Shown: piece by piece, positions 1 to 7,253 of the stretch
How the letters are laid out: every line of letters starts with the position of its first letter
How positions within the stretch are numbered: position 1 is the stretch's first letter
Source of the DNA: JAXHUM01 sp034189325
GTDB lineage: Bacteria; Desulfobacterota; DSM-4660; Desulfatiglandales; Desulfatiglandaceae
NCBI GenBank assembly: GCA_034189325.1
Contig: JAXHUM010000085.1
Coordinates: 1-9,652 of the forward strand
Length of the DNA: 9,652 nucleotides
Direction: 5' to 3'
The notes under the pieces: generated by a model
Database searches by the model: none
What the model saw: only the letters and a program-made list of their open reading frames with translations
What the model was told of the DNA's origin: nothing
Program-made: the position numbers and the translations under genes

Positions 1-337
1 TGACCCGCCTGTCTGAAGCCGACAGGTAAATGCGAGGTGAGATGATGTGGGTGATATGAAGCCTTTTTTTAGGGAAAGCTATAAGTGAAAGGGCCTTGTG
101 TGTCAAGGAAAATCCGGTTACAGGATGTGGTAGGTTCCATTGTCGGGGGGTAGATTTTGGATCTGGGGCCGGCAAGGGCAAGGAAATCGACGACACGCCC
201 TCTCCCCTAACACCCTTTTGTCATCGTAACTGCTCAAAAGAATGTCTTATCAAGCGTACGGCATACCGCCGGCAGCCAATGAGTTGTAAGAGAGCTTTCG
301 AATTTAAGGTATTTTTCATCCACCCTGATAATTTTCC
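1..337. other. 5' non-coding stretch, no convincing gene
   Basis: I see no gene I can support here. The only open frame of note (96-341) would begin with TTG, has no ribosome binding site, is rich in Cys, Arg and Pro in a random-looking mixture, and runs across the -35 box of the next gene. The stretch holds a small dyad near its left end and a run of seven T at 62-68 with no stem in front of it. It may contain the 3' untranslated part of a gene that ends before the window. Confidence 0.5.
8..26. repeat. Small inverted repeat, CCTGTC-N7-GACAGG
   Basis: Six-base arms at 8-13 and 21-26 are perfectly complementary around a 7-base spacer. No T-run follows directly, so it is a poor intrinsic terminator. 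Its GC-rich arms would fit a short dispersed REP-like element, but only one copy lies in this window, so repeat status cannot be judged here. Confidence 0.3.
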
Positions 338-366
338 TTGACAGAAGAGCGCAAGACGTTTATTTA
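338..366 (+). promoter_or_regulatory. Probable promoter of the tetR-sulP operon
   Basis: A perfect -35 hexamer TTGACA (338-343) is followed by a 17-base spacer and a weaker -10 candidate TATTTA (361-366). Transcription would start near 372-375, immediately in front of the 16-bp palindrome. The ATG at 366 lies inside this -10 region, so it cannot be on the transcript. This supports ATG 420 as the regulator's start. Confidence 0.55.
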
Positions 367-376
367 TGAACTATCA

Positions 377-392
377 GACTGAGCGCTCAGTC
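377..392. promoter_or_regulatory. Perfect 16-bp palindrome, probable TetR operator
   Basis: The sequence GACTGAGCGCTCAGTC is identical to its own reverse complement over all 16 bases. It sits just downstream of the predicted transcription start and ahead of the regulator's ATG. TetR-family repressors commonly bind palindromes of about this size at their own promoter. The natural reading is autorepression and control of the downstream transporter operon. I found no second copy in the window. Confidence 0.7.
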
Positions 393-419
393 AGGTTAAA
401 ACCAACTACCGGGAAAAAT

Positions 420-998
420 ATGTCAAAGAAACAGGCGATTATTGAGGCGGCGACGAGACTTTTTTCACAAAAAGGATTTGAAAACACTTCGATGTCCGAA
501 CTGGCAAAACTGAGTGGCATTGCTCAGGGGACGATTTTTTATCATTTCAAGAATAAAGAGGAGCTATTTATCTCCATTTTAGAAGAATTCAAGGCCGGCA
601 TCATAGATAATTTCGACCGATATATCGGTGAAAGACAATTTGAGTCAGGCATGGAGATGATTGAGGATGTGGTATCGTTCTACCTGTATCTCGCAGGATC
701 CATGGAAGACTGGTTTATCCTTTTGTATCGCCACGAGGCCTATGAATTTGCCAGGGTCAACTCGGTCTGCAGGGAATCTCTAGAAGCGATTTACAATTGT
801 CTTGCAGATATTTTTGAGCAGGCCATTCTGCGAGGGAAAAAGGACGGATCCATAGCTGATGTGCCCGTCAGGAAAACCGCTCTGATCCTGTTTGCCATGA
901 TTGACGGTATTATCCGATTCAATCTTTATGAGCTCTACAATGCGGGGACCCTTTACAAGGATGTTATAGGAGCTTGCCGAAAGATCTTAACAAAATAA
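420..998 (+). CDS. TetR/AcrR-family transcriptional regulator
   Basis: A 192-residue one-component repressor, a usual length for the family. The N-terminal DNA-binding domain is clear: an A-T-R-L-F helix near residues 11-15, then a helix-turn-helix at about residues 26-45 with the signature GIAQGTIFYHFKNKEEL. The rest is the variable alpha-helical ligand-binding and dimerisation domain, so the ligand cannot be predicted. I chose ATG 420 over the longer in-frame ATG at 366. The longer start would put 18 unlike-family residues over the promoter and palindrome, whereas 420 has GGGAA just upstream. The gene ends 28 bp before the SulP start with no terminator between, so the two are probably co-transcribed and the repressor likely senses something tied to the transporter's work. 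Family assignment is firm; target and ligand are inference. Confidence 0.92.
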   Translation: MSKKQAIIEAATRLFSQKGFENTSMSELAKLSGIAQGTIFYHFKNKEELFISILEEFKAGIIDNFDRYIGERQFESGMEMIEDVVSFYLYLAGSMEDWFILLYRHEAYEFARVNSVCRESLEAIYNCLADIFEQAILRGKKDGSIADVPVRKTALILFAMIDGIIRFNLYELYNAGTLYKDVIGACRKILTK

Positions 999-1013
999 GC
1001 ACTTGTGTGATTC

Positions 1014-1020
1014 AAGGAGA
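1014..1020 (+). promoter_or_regulatory. Ribosome binding site fixing the SulP start
   Basis: AAGGAGA lies 6 bases before ATG 1027. It decides this start over the in-frame TTG at 1003, which has no such site and lies upstream of the motif. Confidence 0.75.
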
Positions 1021-1026
1021 CAATTC

Positions 1027-3162
1027 ATGTTGATTCGGATTTTTCCCTTTATAGCATGGTTTAAAGATTATGGGATCCAGAGCCTGCGTGTTGACCTTAT
1101 CTCCGGACTTACTGTTGCGCTGGTACTTATTCCCCAATCCATGGCCTATGCACAACTGGCCGGTCTGCCGGCCTACTACGGGCTGTATGCCGCCTTTCTT
1201 CCCCCAATGATTGCTTCACTCTTCGGCTCCAGCCGTCAGCTTGCCACAGGTCCGGTAGCAGTGGTTTCACTCATGACCTCCGCCTCTCTTGAGCCCCTCG
1301 CTACGGCCGGAAGCCAGGGCTATATTGCTTACGCCGTCATGCTGGCCCTTATGGTCGGTGTATTCCAGTTCTCTCTTGGAATTCTGAGGCTTGGTCTTGT
1401 TGTGAACTTTCTTTCTCATCCGGTGGTGAATGGTTTTACGAATGCCGCCGCCCTTATTATCGCCTCTTCCCAGCTTTCAAAATTATTCGGTGTGTACGTA
1501 GATAAGGCTCAACGCCATTATGAAACCGTTTGGAGGGTGATATGTTCTGCCTTTCATTACACCCACTGGCCTACACTCCTGATGGGGGCGCTTGCCTTTG
1601 CCATTATGTACGGACTTAAACGTTTGGCCCCGAAGATACCAAACGTGCTCGTGGCGGTAGTCGTGACAACAGTTCTTTCCTTTGCCGTCGGCTTCGAGCA
1701 CAATATGGCGGTAAACATTTCTGCTATACACTCTCGAAAGGCCCAAGCCCTTATCAATGAGTACAACAGTCTTTCAAATACTATCGATCGCTACGCTCAA
1801 ACGCGAATCGAGGTGGCTGATGCCCTGGATAAAGCAGATGCTTCCCACAATATCATGGCTATGCTGGATGCGGAACATAATGCAAATGTCCTTATTGCCA
1901 ATATTGAACGCAGTAAATATTCTGTAAATCACTGCCGCCAGGAAATCAGAGACCTTCTATTTGAGGGTTTTGAACAACCGGACAAGACCCTCAGCTTTTA
2001 CCTCAACGATGAGGTCCCTCATGGGCTTGTGGGTGATGGCCGCACATGGCGTATTAAGGTTGGAAACACATCTATTAAAAAGAATGAAATACTGATGTCG
2101 GGAGGCGGGGCCGTGGTAGGCGTCATTCCCCGGGGGCTGCCGTCCTTGGGCTTACCAAAGATGAATTTAAAGATTGCGTTTCATCTTTTCCCATTCGCCG
2201 CCATAATCTCTCTTCTGGGTTTTATGGAGGCTATCTCCATCGCAAAGGCTATGGCCGGTCAGACGGGTCAGCGGCTTGACCCTAATCAGGAACTTATCGG
2301 CCAGGGGCTTGCCAATATCTTTGGATCCATCGGCAAGAGCTACCCCACTTCCGGCTCTTTCTCCAGGTCTGCGGTAAATCTCCAGGCCGGGGCCCTTTCC
2401 GGTTTTTCAAGCGTATTCACAAGTCTGACCGTAGTTATTGTTCTCCTCTTTTTCACCCCCCTTCTCTATCACTTGCCTCAGGCGGTTCTTGCCGCGGTAA
2501 TCATGATGGCGGTCATCGGGCTGGTGAACGTCTCCGGCTTTATCCATGCCTGGAAGGTTCAATGGTATGATGGCGCAATCTCTATTATCACTTTTATTTC
2601 CACTCTCGCCTTTGCGCCTCATCTCGACAAGGGCATAATTATCGGGGTGATTCTCTCTTTGCTTGTCTTTTTGTATAAAAGCATGCGGCCCACGGTAGCC
2701 TCTCTCGCCAGACATGAGGATCGTGCCTTCAGATGTGTTGAGACCCATAATCTGAATGAATGTGAATATATCTCCATGGTTCGTTTCGACGGGCCTCTAT
2801 TTTTTGCCAATGCCAGCTATCTGGAGGACCGAGTTATGGAGATTATGCGGACAAAGAAGAATTTGAAACACATAATTATTGTATCCAACGGGATTAATGA
2901 TATTGACGCATCAGGTGAAGAAACTCTATCTTTACTTGTGGACAGGGTCAGAAGCGCCGGGGTTGACATATCCTTCAGTGGTGTGAATGAAAGCGTTATG
3001 ATGGCGCTTAAACGTACTCATTCTCCCGAAAAGATCGGAGAAGATCACTTCTATCCAACCATGGAAAGAGCCATAAACAACATCCATGAAGAAACGCACA
3101 AAGAGGGTATGGAAAAAAACTGTCCGCTCATAGGCCCCGTCATTTGTCTAGATCATCCCTGA
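1027..3162 (+). CDS. SulP-family anion transporter with STAS domain and large insertion
   Basis: A 711-residue inner-membrane transporter, longer than the 550-600 typical of bacterial SulP proteins. The N-terminal half shows family hallmarks: GLTVALVLIPQSMAYAQLAGLP, then LYAAFLPPMIASLFGSS and a conserved TGPVAVVSLM motif. The core resumes with GVIPRGLPSLGLP near residues 365-377, FMEAISIAKAMA and a PTSGSFSRSAVN stretch. Residues from about 568 to 690 form a cytoplasmic STAS domain with the loop NGINDIDASGEETL. Between about residues 228 and 358 lies a polar, helix-rich segment that a standard SulP lacks. SulP proteins move sulfate, bicarbonate or other anions, usually with Na+ or H+. Substrate cannot be read from sequence; the nearby carbonic anhydrase makes bicarbonate attractive, but sulfate is equally possible. 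A short tail containing two Cys follows the STAS domain. Confidence 0.93.
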   Translation: MLIRIFPFIAWFKDYGIQSLRVDLISGLTVALVLIPQSMAYAQLAGLPAYYGLYAAFLPPMIASLFGSSRQLATGPVAVVSLMTSASLEPLATAGSQGYIAYAVMLALMVGVFQFSLGILRLGLVVNFLSHPVVNGFTNAAALIIASSQLSKLFGVYVDKAQRHYETVWRVICSAFHYTHWPTLLMGALAFAIMYGLKRLAPKIPNVLVAVVVTTVLSFAVGFEHNMAVNISAIHSRKAQALINEYNSLSNTIDRYAQTRIEVADALDKADASHNIMAMLDAEHNANVLIANIERSKYSVNHCRQEIRDLLFEGFEQPDKTLSFYLNDEVPHGLVGDGRTWRIKVGNTSIKKNEILMSGGGAVVGVIPRGLPSLGLPKMNLKIAFHLFPFAAIISLLGFMEAISIAKAMAGQTGQRLDPNQELIGQGLANIFGSIGKSYPTSGSFSRSAVNLQAGALSGFSSVFTSLTVVIVLLFFTPLLYHLPQAVLAAVIMMAVIGLVNVSGFIHAWKVQWYDGAISIITFISTLAFAPHLDKGIIIGVILSLLVFLYKSMRPTVASLARHEDRAFRCVETHNLNECEYISMVRFDGPLFFANASYLEDRVMEIMRTKKNLKHIIIVSNGINDIDASGEETLSLLVDRVRSAGVDISFSGVNESVMMALKRTHSPEKIGEDHFYPTMERAINNIHEETHKEGMEKNCPLIGPVICLDHP
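1708..2100 (+). other. Insertion encoding a ~130-residue soluble segment inside SulP
   Basis: This in-frame part of the transporter gene encodes residues about 228-358. The first two thirds are polar with Leu, Ile and Ala spaced in heptad-like fashion (for example IDRYAQTRIEVADALDKAD and NVLIANIERSKYSVNHC), which suggests helices or a coiled coil. The last third (TWRIKVGNTSIKKNEILM) looks more beta-like. It has no hydrophobic stretch long enough to cross the membrane, so it should form a soluble domain between two transmembrane helices. Which side of the membrane it faces is not shown by the sequence. Confidence 0.6.
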
Positions 3163-3187
3163 GGCATAAAGGAAAAAGGAGAATACC

Positions 3188-4408
3188 ATGCCTGTTATCA
3201 GTATTTTCAGCGGCACTTTCTGCAAAGAAGAGCCTATTATTAGTTCGATTCATAAGGCCGCCGGAAAGGAACTTGTTGCCGACAAGGACGTTGTAGCCGA
3301 GGCGAGCAGGCTTTCGGGTATAGCTGAAGCCAAGATCGACAAAGCGTTTTCCGCCAAGACATCGGTCTTCAACAAATTCACACATGAGAGAGAACATTCT
3401 ATCGCCTATTTAAAGCTTGCCCTTGCTCAAATACTCGCTGGCGACGAACTTGTCATTGCCGGTTTTGTCGGTCAGCTTATTCCAAGAGATGTGAGCCATG
3501 TGCTTCGAGTATGCCTTATTGCCGATATGAAGACCAGAGTTTCAGGAGCGGCCGAAAGCCAGGATATTGCAGAATCTGAAGCCATCAAAATCATCCACAA
3601 ACAGGACGAGGACCGCGCCTCCTGGACACACACCCTTTTTAACTGCAATGATCCTTGGGACACCTCACTCTACGACATTATCATTCCTACTGACAAGATG
3701 GGCACTGAAGATGTCGTGGCCTTAATCATAGAAAACTCCGAGAAGGAGGCAATTAAAAAAACAGAGCAGTCGACAAGTGCGGTAGAGGATTTTCTGCTTG
3801 CGGCGAATGTAGAGGTAGCCCTTGTCAAAGAGGGTCATAACGTGGGAGTAGGCGCTAAAAAAGGGTCTGTCACCCTGACCATCGATAAACATGTTCTCAT
3901 GTTAAGCCGGCTTGAATCGGAGCTTGCCTCGATCGTGGAAAACTTGCCAGGCGTTCAATCAGTTGAAACAAAGGTGGGGCCGGGATTTCACCGGACGGAC
4001 ATATACCGCAAATACGATTTTGAAAAACCCTCAAAGATCTTGCTCGTAGATGATGAACGGGAATTCGTACAAACTCTATCCGAGAGATTGTTAATGAGAG
4101 AAATGGGTTCGGCAGTGACATACGACGGCGAATCGGCCCTTGAACTGGTCAAGGAAGACGAGCCTGACGTCATGATTCTGGATCTAAAAATGCCGGGAAT
4201 CGACGGAATTGAAGTCCTCCGCAAAATAAAGGAGACCCAACCTCAAATCGAGGTCATTATTCTAACGGGTCACGGTTCTGAGACTGACAGAGAAACCTGT
4301 ATGAATCTCGGTGCCTTTGCTTATCTGCATAAGCCGGTCGATATCAACGAACTGAGCAACACAATCAAAAAGGCCAATGAGAAAATACATCAAAAGAAAG
4401 CAAAATAG
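3188..4408 (+). CDS. Cytidylate-kinase-like / BON-like / receiver fusion protein
   Basis: A 406-residue, apparently cytoplasmic protein in three parts. Residues 1 to about 200 resemble the cytidylate-kinase-like family (Pfam Cytidylate_kin2 type): a start MPVISIFSG, a central VIAGFVGQLIPRDVSHVLRV strand-loop, and WDTSLYDIIIPTDKMG near the end. The nucleotide-binding loop is degenerate: GTFCKEEP stands where a Gly-rich GK[ST] loop would be, so kinase activity is doubtful. Residues about 208-270 fit a BON-like fold (NVGVGAKKGSVTLTI, then NLPGVQSVETKV). Residues 283-403 are a complete receiver with acidic pair D288/D289, phosphoacceptor D332, T360 and K382. It starts 25 bp after the SulP stop with a strong AAAGGAGAA site. 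No DNA-binding output exists. The first domain may act as a nucleotide sensor or protein-binding output; that is inference. Confidence 0.8.
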   Translation: MPVISIFSGTFCKEEPIISSIHKAAGKELVADKDVVAEASRLSGIAEAKIDKAFSAKTSVFNKFTHEREHSIAYLKLALAQILAGDELVIAGFVGQLIPRDVSHVLRVCLIADMKTRVSGAAESQDIAESEAIKIIHKQDEDRASWTHTLFNCNDPWDTSLYDIIIPTDKMGTEDVVALIIENSEKEAIKKTEQSTSAVEDFLLAANVEVALVKEGHNVGVGAKKGSVTLTIDKHVLMLSRLESELASIVENLPGVQSVETKVGPGFHRTDIYRKYDFEKPSKILLVDDEREFVQTLSERLLMREMGSAVTYDGESALELVKEDEPDVMILDLKMPGIDGIEVLRKIKETQPQIEVIILTGHGSETDRETCMNLGAFAYLHKPVDINELSNTIKKANEKIHQKKAK

Positions 4409-4426
4409 GCCTTTCCATAAAATCAT

Positions 4427-6163
4427 ATGTCGATATTCGGTAAATTAAAACCAAGATTTTTCATACTCAAACAAACTGCGGATGAGCGGGCGAAGTATCT
4501 GGTCAATTTTCCACTTTTGTGGAAATCGACTGTTCTGCTCACAGCGGGAGTCGCCCTTGTCCCTCTTATTTTTATAACGGCAGTTGATTATAATGTCACC
4601 CAGAAATCGATTGAGTCCGAGTTTCTTTTGCGCACCTCCAGGATTGTCTCCAATACGCGCAGGACCATCTCATTTTTCATCTCTGAGCGCAAAGCCTCTC
4701 TGGATTTCATCGTTTATGATAATGATCCTGAACAACTTGAAGATCCAGCGCGACTTGCCGCCATTCTGGAAAACCTAAAAAAAGGATTCGGCGGCTTTGT
4801 TGACCTGGGTGTCATTGATTCAACGGGTAGACAGAGCAATTACGTTGGCCCATACAAACTCAGGGACAAAAACTACAGCGATCAAAAATGGTATAAGCAG
4901 GTCATGCACCGTCATGTATATATCAGCGAGGTATTCCTGGGTTATCGTAAGAAGCCTCACATAGTTATCGCCGTAAAACACGATCTGCCCAACGACTCAT
5001 TTTTTATTCTTCGGGCCTCGTTGGATATCGAGCTCTTCAAGAATCTCCTTTCCAGGCTTGAGTTGAGCGGCTCCGGCGATGCCTTCATTATAAACCACAG
5101 CGGTATCCTTCAAACACCGTCACGGGGCCACGGCAGAATCCTTGAAAAAGCCTCCGTACTGATTCCTGAATTTTCTCCAAAAACCGAGGTGCTGGAAGAA
5201 AAGGGTCCGGACGGAGAAGTTCTTCTCATCGGTTACAACTATATAGAAGGAACCCCATTCATACTGATAATCGTAAAGAAAAGAAGATTGCTTATGAAAT
5301 CATGGCAGGATACGCGCTTGAGACTTATCGCATTCTTGGCGGTCAGCGTTATCGTCATTTTGGCAGTTATCCTGAGCACGGTTACCTACATGGTAAACAA
5401 GATATACATTGCAGATGAAAAACGGGTTGCAGCCCTTCACCATGCTGAGTATGCCAACAAAATGGCTTCCATAGGGCGACTGGCTTCAGGTGTGGCCCAT
5501 GAAATCAACAATCCCCTGGCAATTATCAATGAAAAGGCGGGGCTTATCAAAGATCTTTTGACATTAAAACAGACCTATTCTTATGACGATAAGCTCGTTG
5601 GTCTTGTTGACGCTATTCTGTCTTCCGTAAAACGATGCGGAAGAATCACCAGACGTTTGTTGAACTTTGCACGCCATATGGATGTGAGCATTGAATCCAT
5701 CAAACTGGATGACCTTATCCATGATGTACTCGGTTTCCTGGAAAAAGAGGCTGAATACAGGTCTATTGTAGTATCCATAAACATGCAGGACATCCCTGAA
5801 TTCCAAACCGACCGTGGCAAGCTGCAGCAAGTCCTTTTGAATATAATCAACAACGCCTTTGCGGCCATGGACGATGGCGGGCACCTGGACATCATGGCCG
5901 AAGGTAAAGGCAACGGCCTGGTTTCCATCTCAATCGCTGATGACGGGCAAGGTATCCCTGAGGGGGAAATAAAGCACATCTTTGAGCCTTTTTTTTCCAC
6001 TAAAACCGGGCAGGGTGGGACGGGTCTCGGTCTGTCCATTACCTATGGGCTTGTTCAGGAACTCGGAGGAGATATCAGTGTTTGGAGCAAGCCCGGGGAG
6101 GGGACACGTTTTACAATCAGTTTACCCCTAAACATAAATGAAAAGGGGAATTCAAAAATATGA
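4427..6163 (+). CDS. Membrane sensor histidine kinase, Cache-type sensor
   Basis: A 578-residue kinase complete in all parts. One membrane helix at about 34-53 and a second at about 300-323 enclose roughly 245 residues outside the cytoplasm, with features of a dCache/PDC ligand-binding domain (YVGPYKLRDKNYSDQKWYKQV, then YISEVFLGYRKKPH). A short linker leads to the dimerisation and phosphoacceptor domain with H358 in GVAHEINNPLAIINEKAG, the NtrB-like H-box. The catalytic domain shows an N box with N472/N475/N476, a G1 box DDGQGIPEG (505-513), an F box IFEPFFSTK and a G2 box GGTGLGLSITYG (530-541). It should autophosphorylate on H358 after a small ligand binds outside. It has no good ribosome binding site 18 bp after the previous gene, so it may depend on translation of that gene. 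Its stop overlaps the next start by 4 bp (ATGA), marking the receiver as its partner. The ligand is unknown. Confidence 0.93.
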   Translation: MSIFGKLKPRFFILKQTADERAKYLVNFPLLWKSTVLLTAGVALVPLIFITAVDYNVTQKSIESEFLLRTSRIVSNTRRTISFFISERKASLDFIVYDNDPEQLEDPARLAAILENLKKGFGGFVDLGVIDSTGRQSNYVGPYKLRDKNYSDQKWYKQVMHRHVYISEVFLGYRKKPHIVIAVKHDLPNDSFFILRASLDIELFKNLLSRLELSGSGDAFIINHSGILQTPSRGHGRILEKASVLIPEFSPKTEVLEEKGPDGEVLLIGYNYIEGTPFILIIVKKRRLLMKSWQDTRLRLIAFLAVSVIVILAVILSTVTYMVNKIYIADEKRVAALHHAEYANKMASIGRLASGVAHEINNPLAIINEKAGLIKDLLTLKQTYSYDDKLVGLVDAILSSVKRCGRITRRLLNFARHMDVSIESIKLDDLIHDVLGFLEKEAEYRSIVVSINMQDIPEFQTDRGKLQQVLLNIINNAFAAMDDGGHLDIMAEGKGNGLVSISIADDGQGIPEGEIKHIFEPFFSTKTGQGGTGLGLSITYGLVQELGGDISVWSKPGEGTRFTISLPLNINEKGNSKI

Positions 6164-6534
6164 GAATATTACTGGTTGATGATGAGGAGGAACTTGTCTC
6201 CACCCTTGCGGAGAGGCTGGCTATAAGGGGAATCAATGCCGACTGGGTGACGAGCGGTGATGCGGCATTGAAAATGGTGGAGAGCCAACACTATGACCTC
6301 GCTGTTCTTGATATAAAGATACCCATAATCAGCGGAGTCAGTCTAAAAAAGAAAATCCAAGCAAAACGCCCAGGGATGAAATTCATTTTTATGACCGGAC
6401 ACGGCTCGGAAGATGATTTCATGGCAGGCTCTAAAGAAACAGGACCTGAGTTTTATCTGGTAAAACCGGTTGATATCAAGACGTTAATTGAAAAGATAAA
6501 TATGGCCCTTAATAGGCGGAGAGATACGTTATGA
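6160..6534 (+). CDS. Stand-alone response regulator receiver domain (first)
   Basis: A 124-residue CheY-like protein made of a single receiver domain. The key residues are present: acidic pair D7/D8 in LLVDDEEELV, phosphoacceptor D51 in LAVLDIKIP, T79 in MTGHGS and K102 in LVKPVD. There is no output domain, so it must act by protein contact or pass phosphate onward. Compared with the other two receivers of the cluster it has one extra residue between the Thr and Lys sites and a less typical loop (SKETGPEFY where LGA-type residues are usual). It overlaps the kinase upstream and the kinase-like gene downstream by 4 bp each (ATGA at both ends), so its translation is probably coupled to both. The most likely phosphate donor is the upstream kinase. 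Confidence 0.9.
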   Translation: MRILLVDDEEELVSTLAERLAIRGINADWVTSGDAALKMVESQHYDLAVLDIKIPIISGVSLKKKIQAKRPGMKFIFMTGHGSEDDFMAGSKETGPEFYLVKPVDIKTLIEKINMALNRRRDTL

Positions 6535-7196
6535 TCGCTGAGCAAGGTATTGAGTACGAATCGGCCCTTCGGTTTTTCGGCAAAATGAGCGCCTCTGTTT
6601 CGCACGAAATCAATAACACCCTGGCTATCATAAATGAAAATGCCGGGCTATTGGAAGATTTTGCCCTTATGGCGGATAAAGGAAGGGCGATTGACCCTGC
6701 GAGGCTCAAGACCATAGCCGAAAAAATCCTAATCCAAATTCACCGTGCCGACAGCATTATTAAAAACATGAACAAGTTTGCTCATAGTGTGGATGAACGA
6801 GTAAGAAGTGTTGACATGAACGATCTCCTTCAACTCATGATTGAACTCTCTAGCAGATTCGCCTCCATGCGGGGAGTAACCATTGAGTTAAAGAGACCAG
6901 CAGAGCCTTTATTCATTACAACAAATATTTTTTTCCTGGAAAACCTCTTGTGGCAGTTTCTTGATTTTGCCATGGATATTACCGGCCAGGAAAAGACCGT
7001 ATTCCTGAACGCTGACATAACAGAGAATCATATTTTAATCAGGTTCTCACAACTTGAGGGACTTAAGTCTGCACCTCGAAATACGCCATCGGTGACAATG
7101 ACAGAAGGCTTGCTCGATGCACTCAAAGGAAAGCTGACTACTAATATAGAAGCAGGTATGATCATCCTTACTCTCCCAAAAGATATTAACAGGTGA
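6531..7196 (+). CDS. Degenerate histidine kinase (possible phosphotransferase or phosphatase)
   Basis: A 221-residue soluble protein with no membrane segment or sensor domain. Its N-terminal half is a good dimerisation/phosphoacceptor domain with H25 in ASVSHEINNTLAIINENAG, very close to the H-box of the membrane kinase in this cluster. The C-terminal half follows the outline of a kinase ATP-binding domain but has lost its motifs. Aligned on the shared Ala-Met-Asp, the N-box asparagines become Gln142 and Phe143; no DxGxG G1 box and no GTGLGL G2 box exist. It should therefore not bind ATP in the normal way. The architecture recalls the phosphotransferase ChpT and, more loosely, Spo0B. I infer that it relays phosphate between the receivers on either side of it, or dephosphorylates one. 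It could also be a plain decayed copy, but the intact reading frame and preserved His site argue for use. Confidence 0.82.
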   Translation: MIAEQGIEYESALRFFGKMSASVSHEINNTLAIINENAGLLEDFALMADKGRAIDPARLKTIAEKILIQIHRADSIIKNMNKFAHSVDERVRSVDMNDLLQLMIELSSRFASMRGVTIELKRPAEPLFITTNIFFLENLLWQFLDFAMDITGQEKTVFLNADITENHILIRFSQLEGLKSAPRNTPSVTMTEGLLDALKGKLTTNIEAGMIILTLPKDINR

Positions 7197-7238
7197 AAGA
7201 GGCCAAGAGGTTTCATTGTCAAAACATTAATTTTTTTG

Positions 7239-7246
7239 AAAGGAGA
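7239..7246 (+). promoter_or_regulatory. Ribosome binding site fixing the second receiver's start
   Basis: AAAGGAGA lies 7 bases before ATG 7254. It rules out the in-frame TTG at 7236, which lies in front of the motif and would add six residues not typical of a receiver. Confidence 0.75.
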
Positions 7247-7253
7247 TCTTATT

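Noticed and set aside
62..68. Run of seven T as a possible terminator of an upstream gene
   Set aside because: No stable stem lies directly in front of it.
96..341. 81-residue open frame on the + strand in the 5' region
   Set aside because: TTG start without a ribosome site, random-looking composition, and overlap with the -35 box of the regulator promoter.
366..419. Longer N-terminus for the TetR regulator
   Set aside because: These 18 codons lie over the -10 box and the operator palindrome, and the encoded residues are not part of the TetR fold.
2407..2748. Open frame on the - strand inside the SulP gene
   Set aside because: Shadow of a well-supported gene with clear SulP motifs in the opposite frame.
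5581..6039. 152-residue open frame on the - strand across the kinase catalytic domain
   Set aside because: Ser/Pro/Arg-rich antisense shadow; the + strand carries intact H, N, G1, F and G2 boxes.
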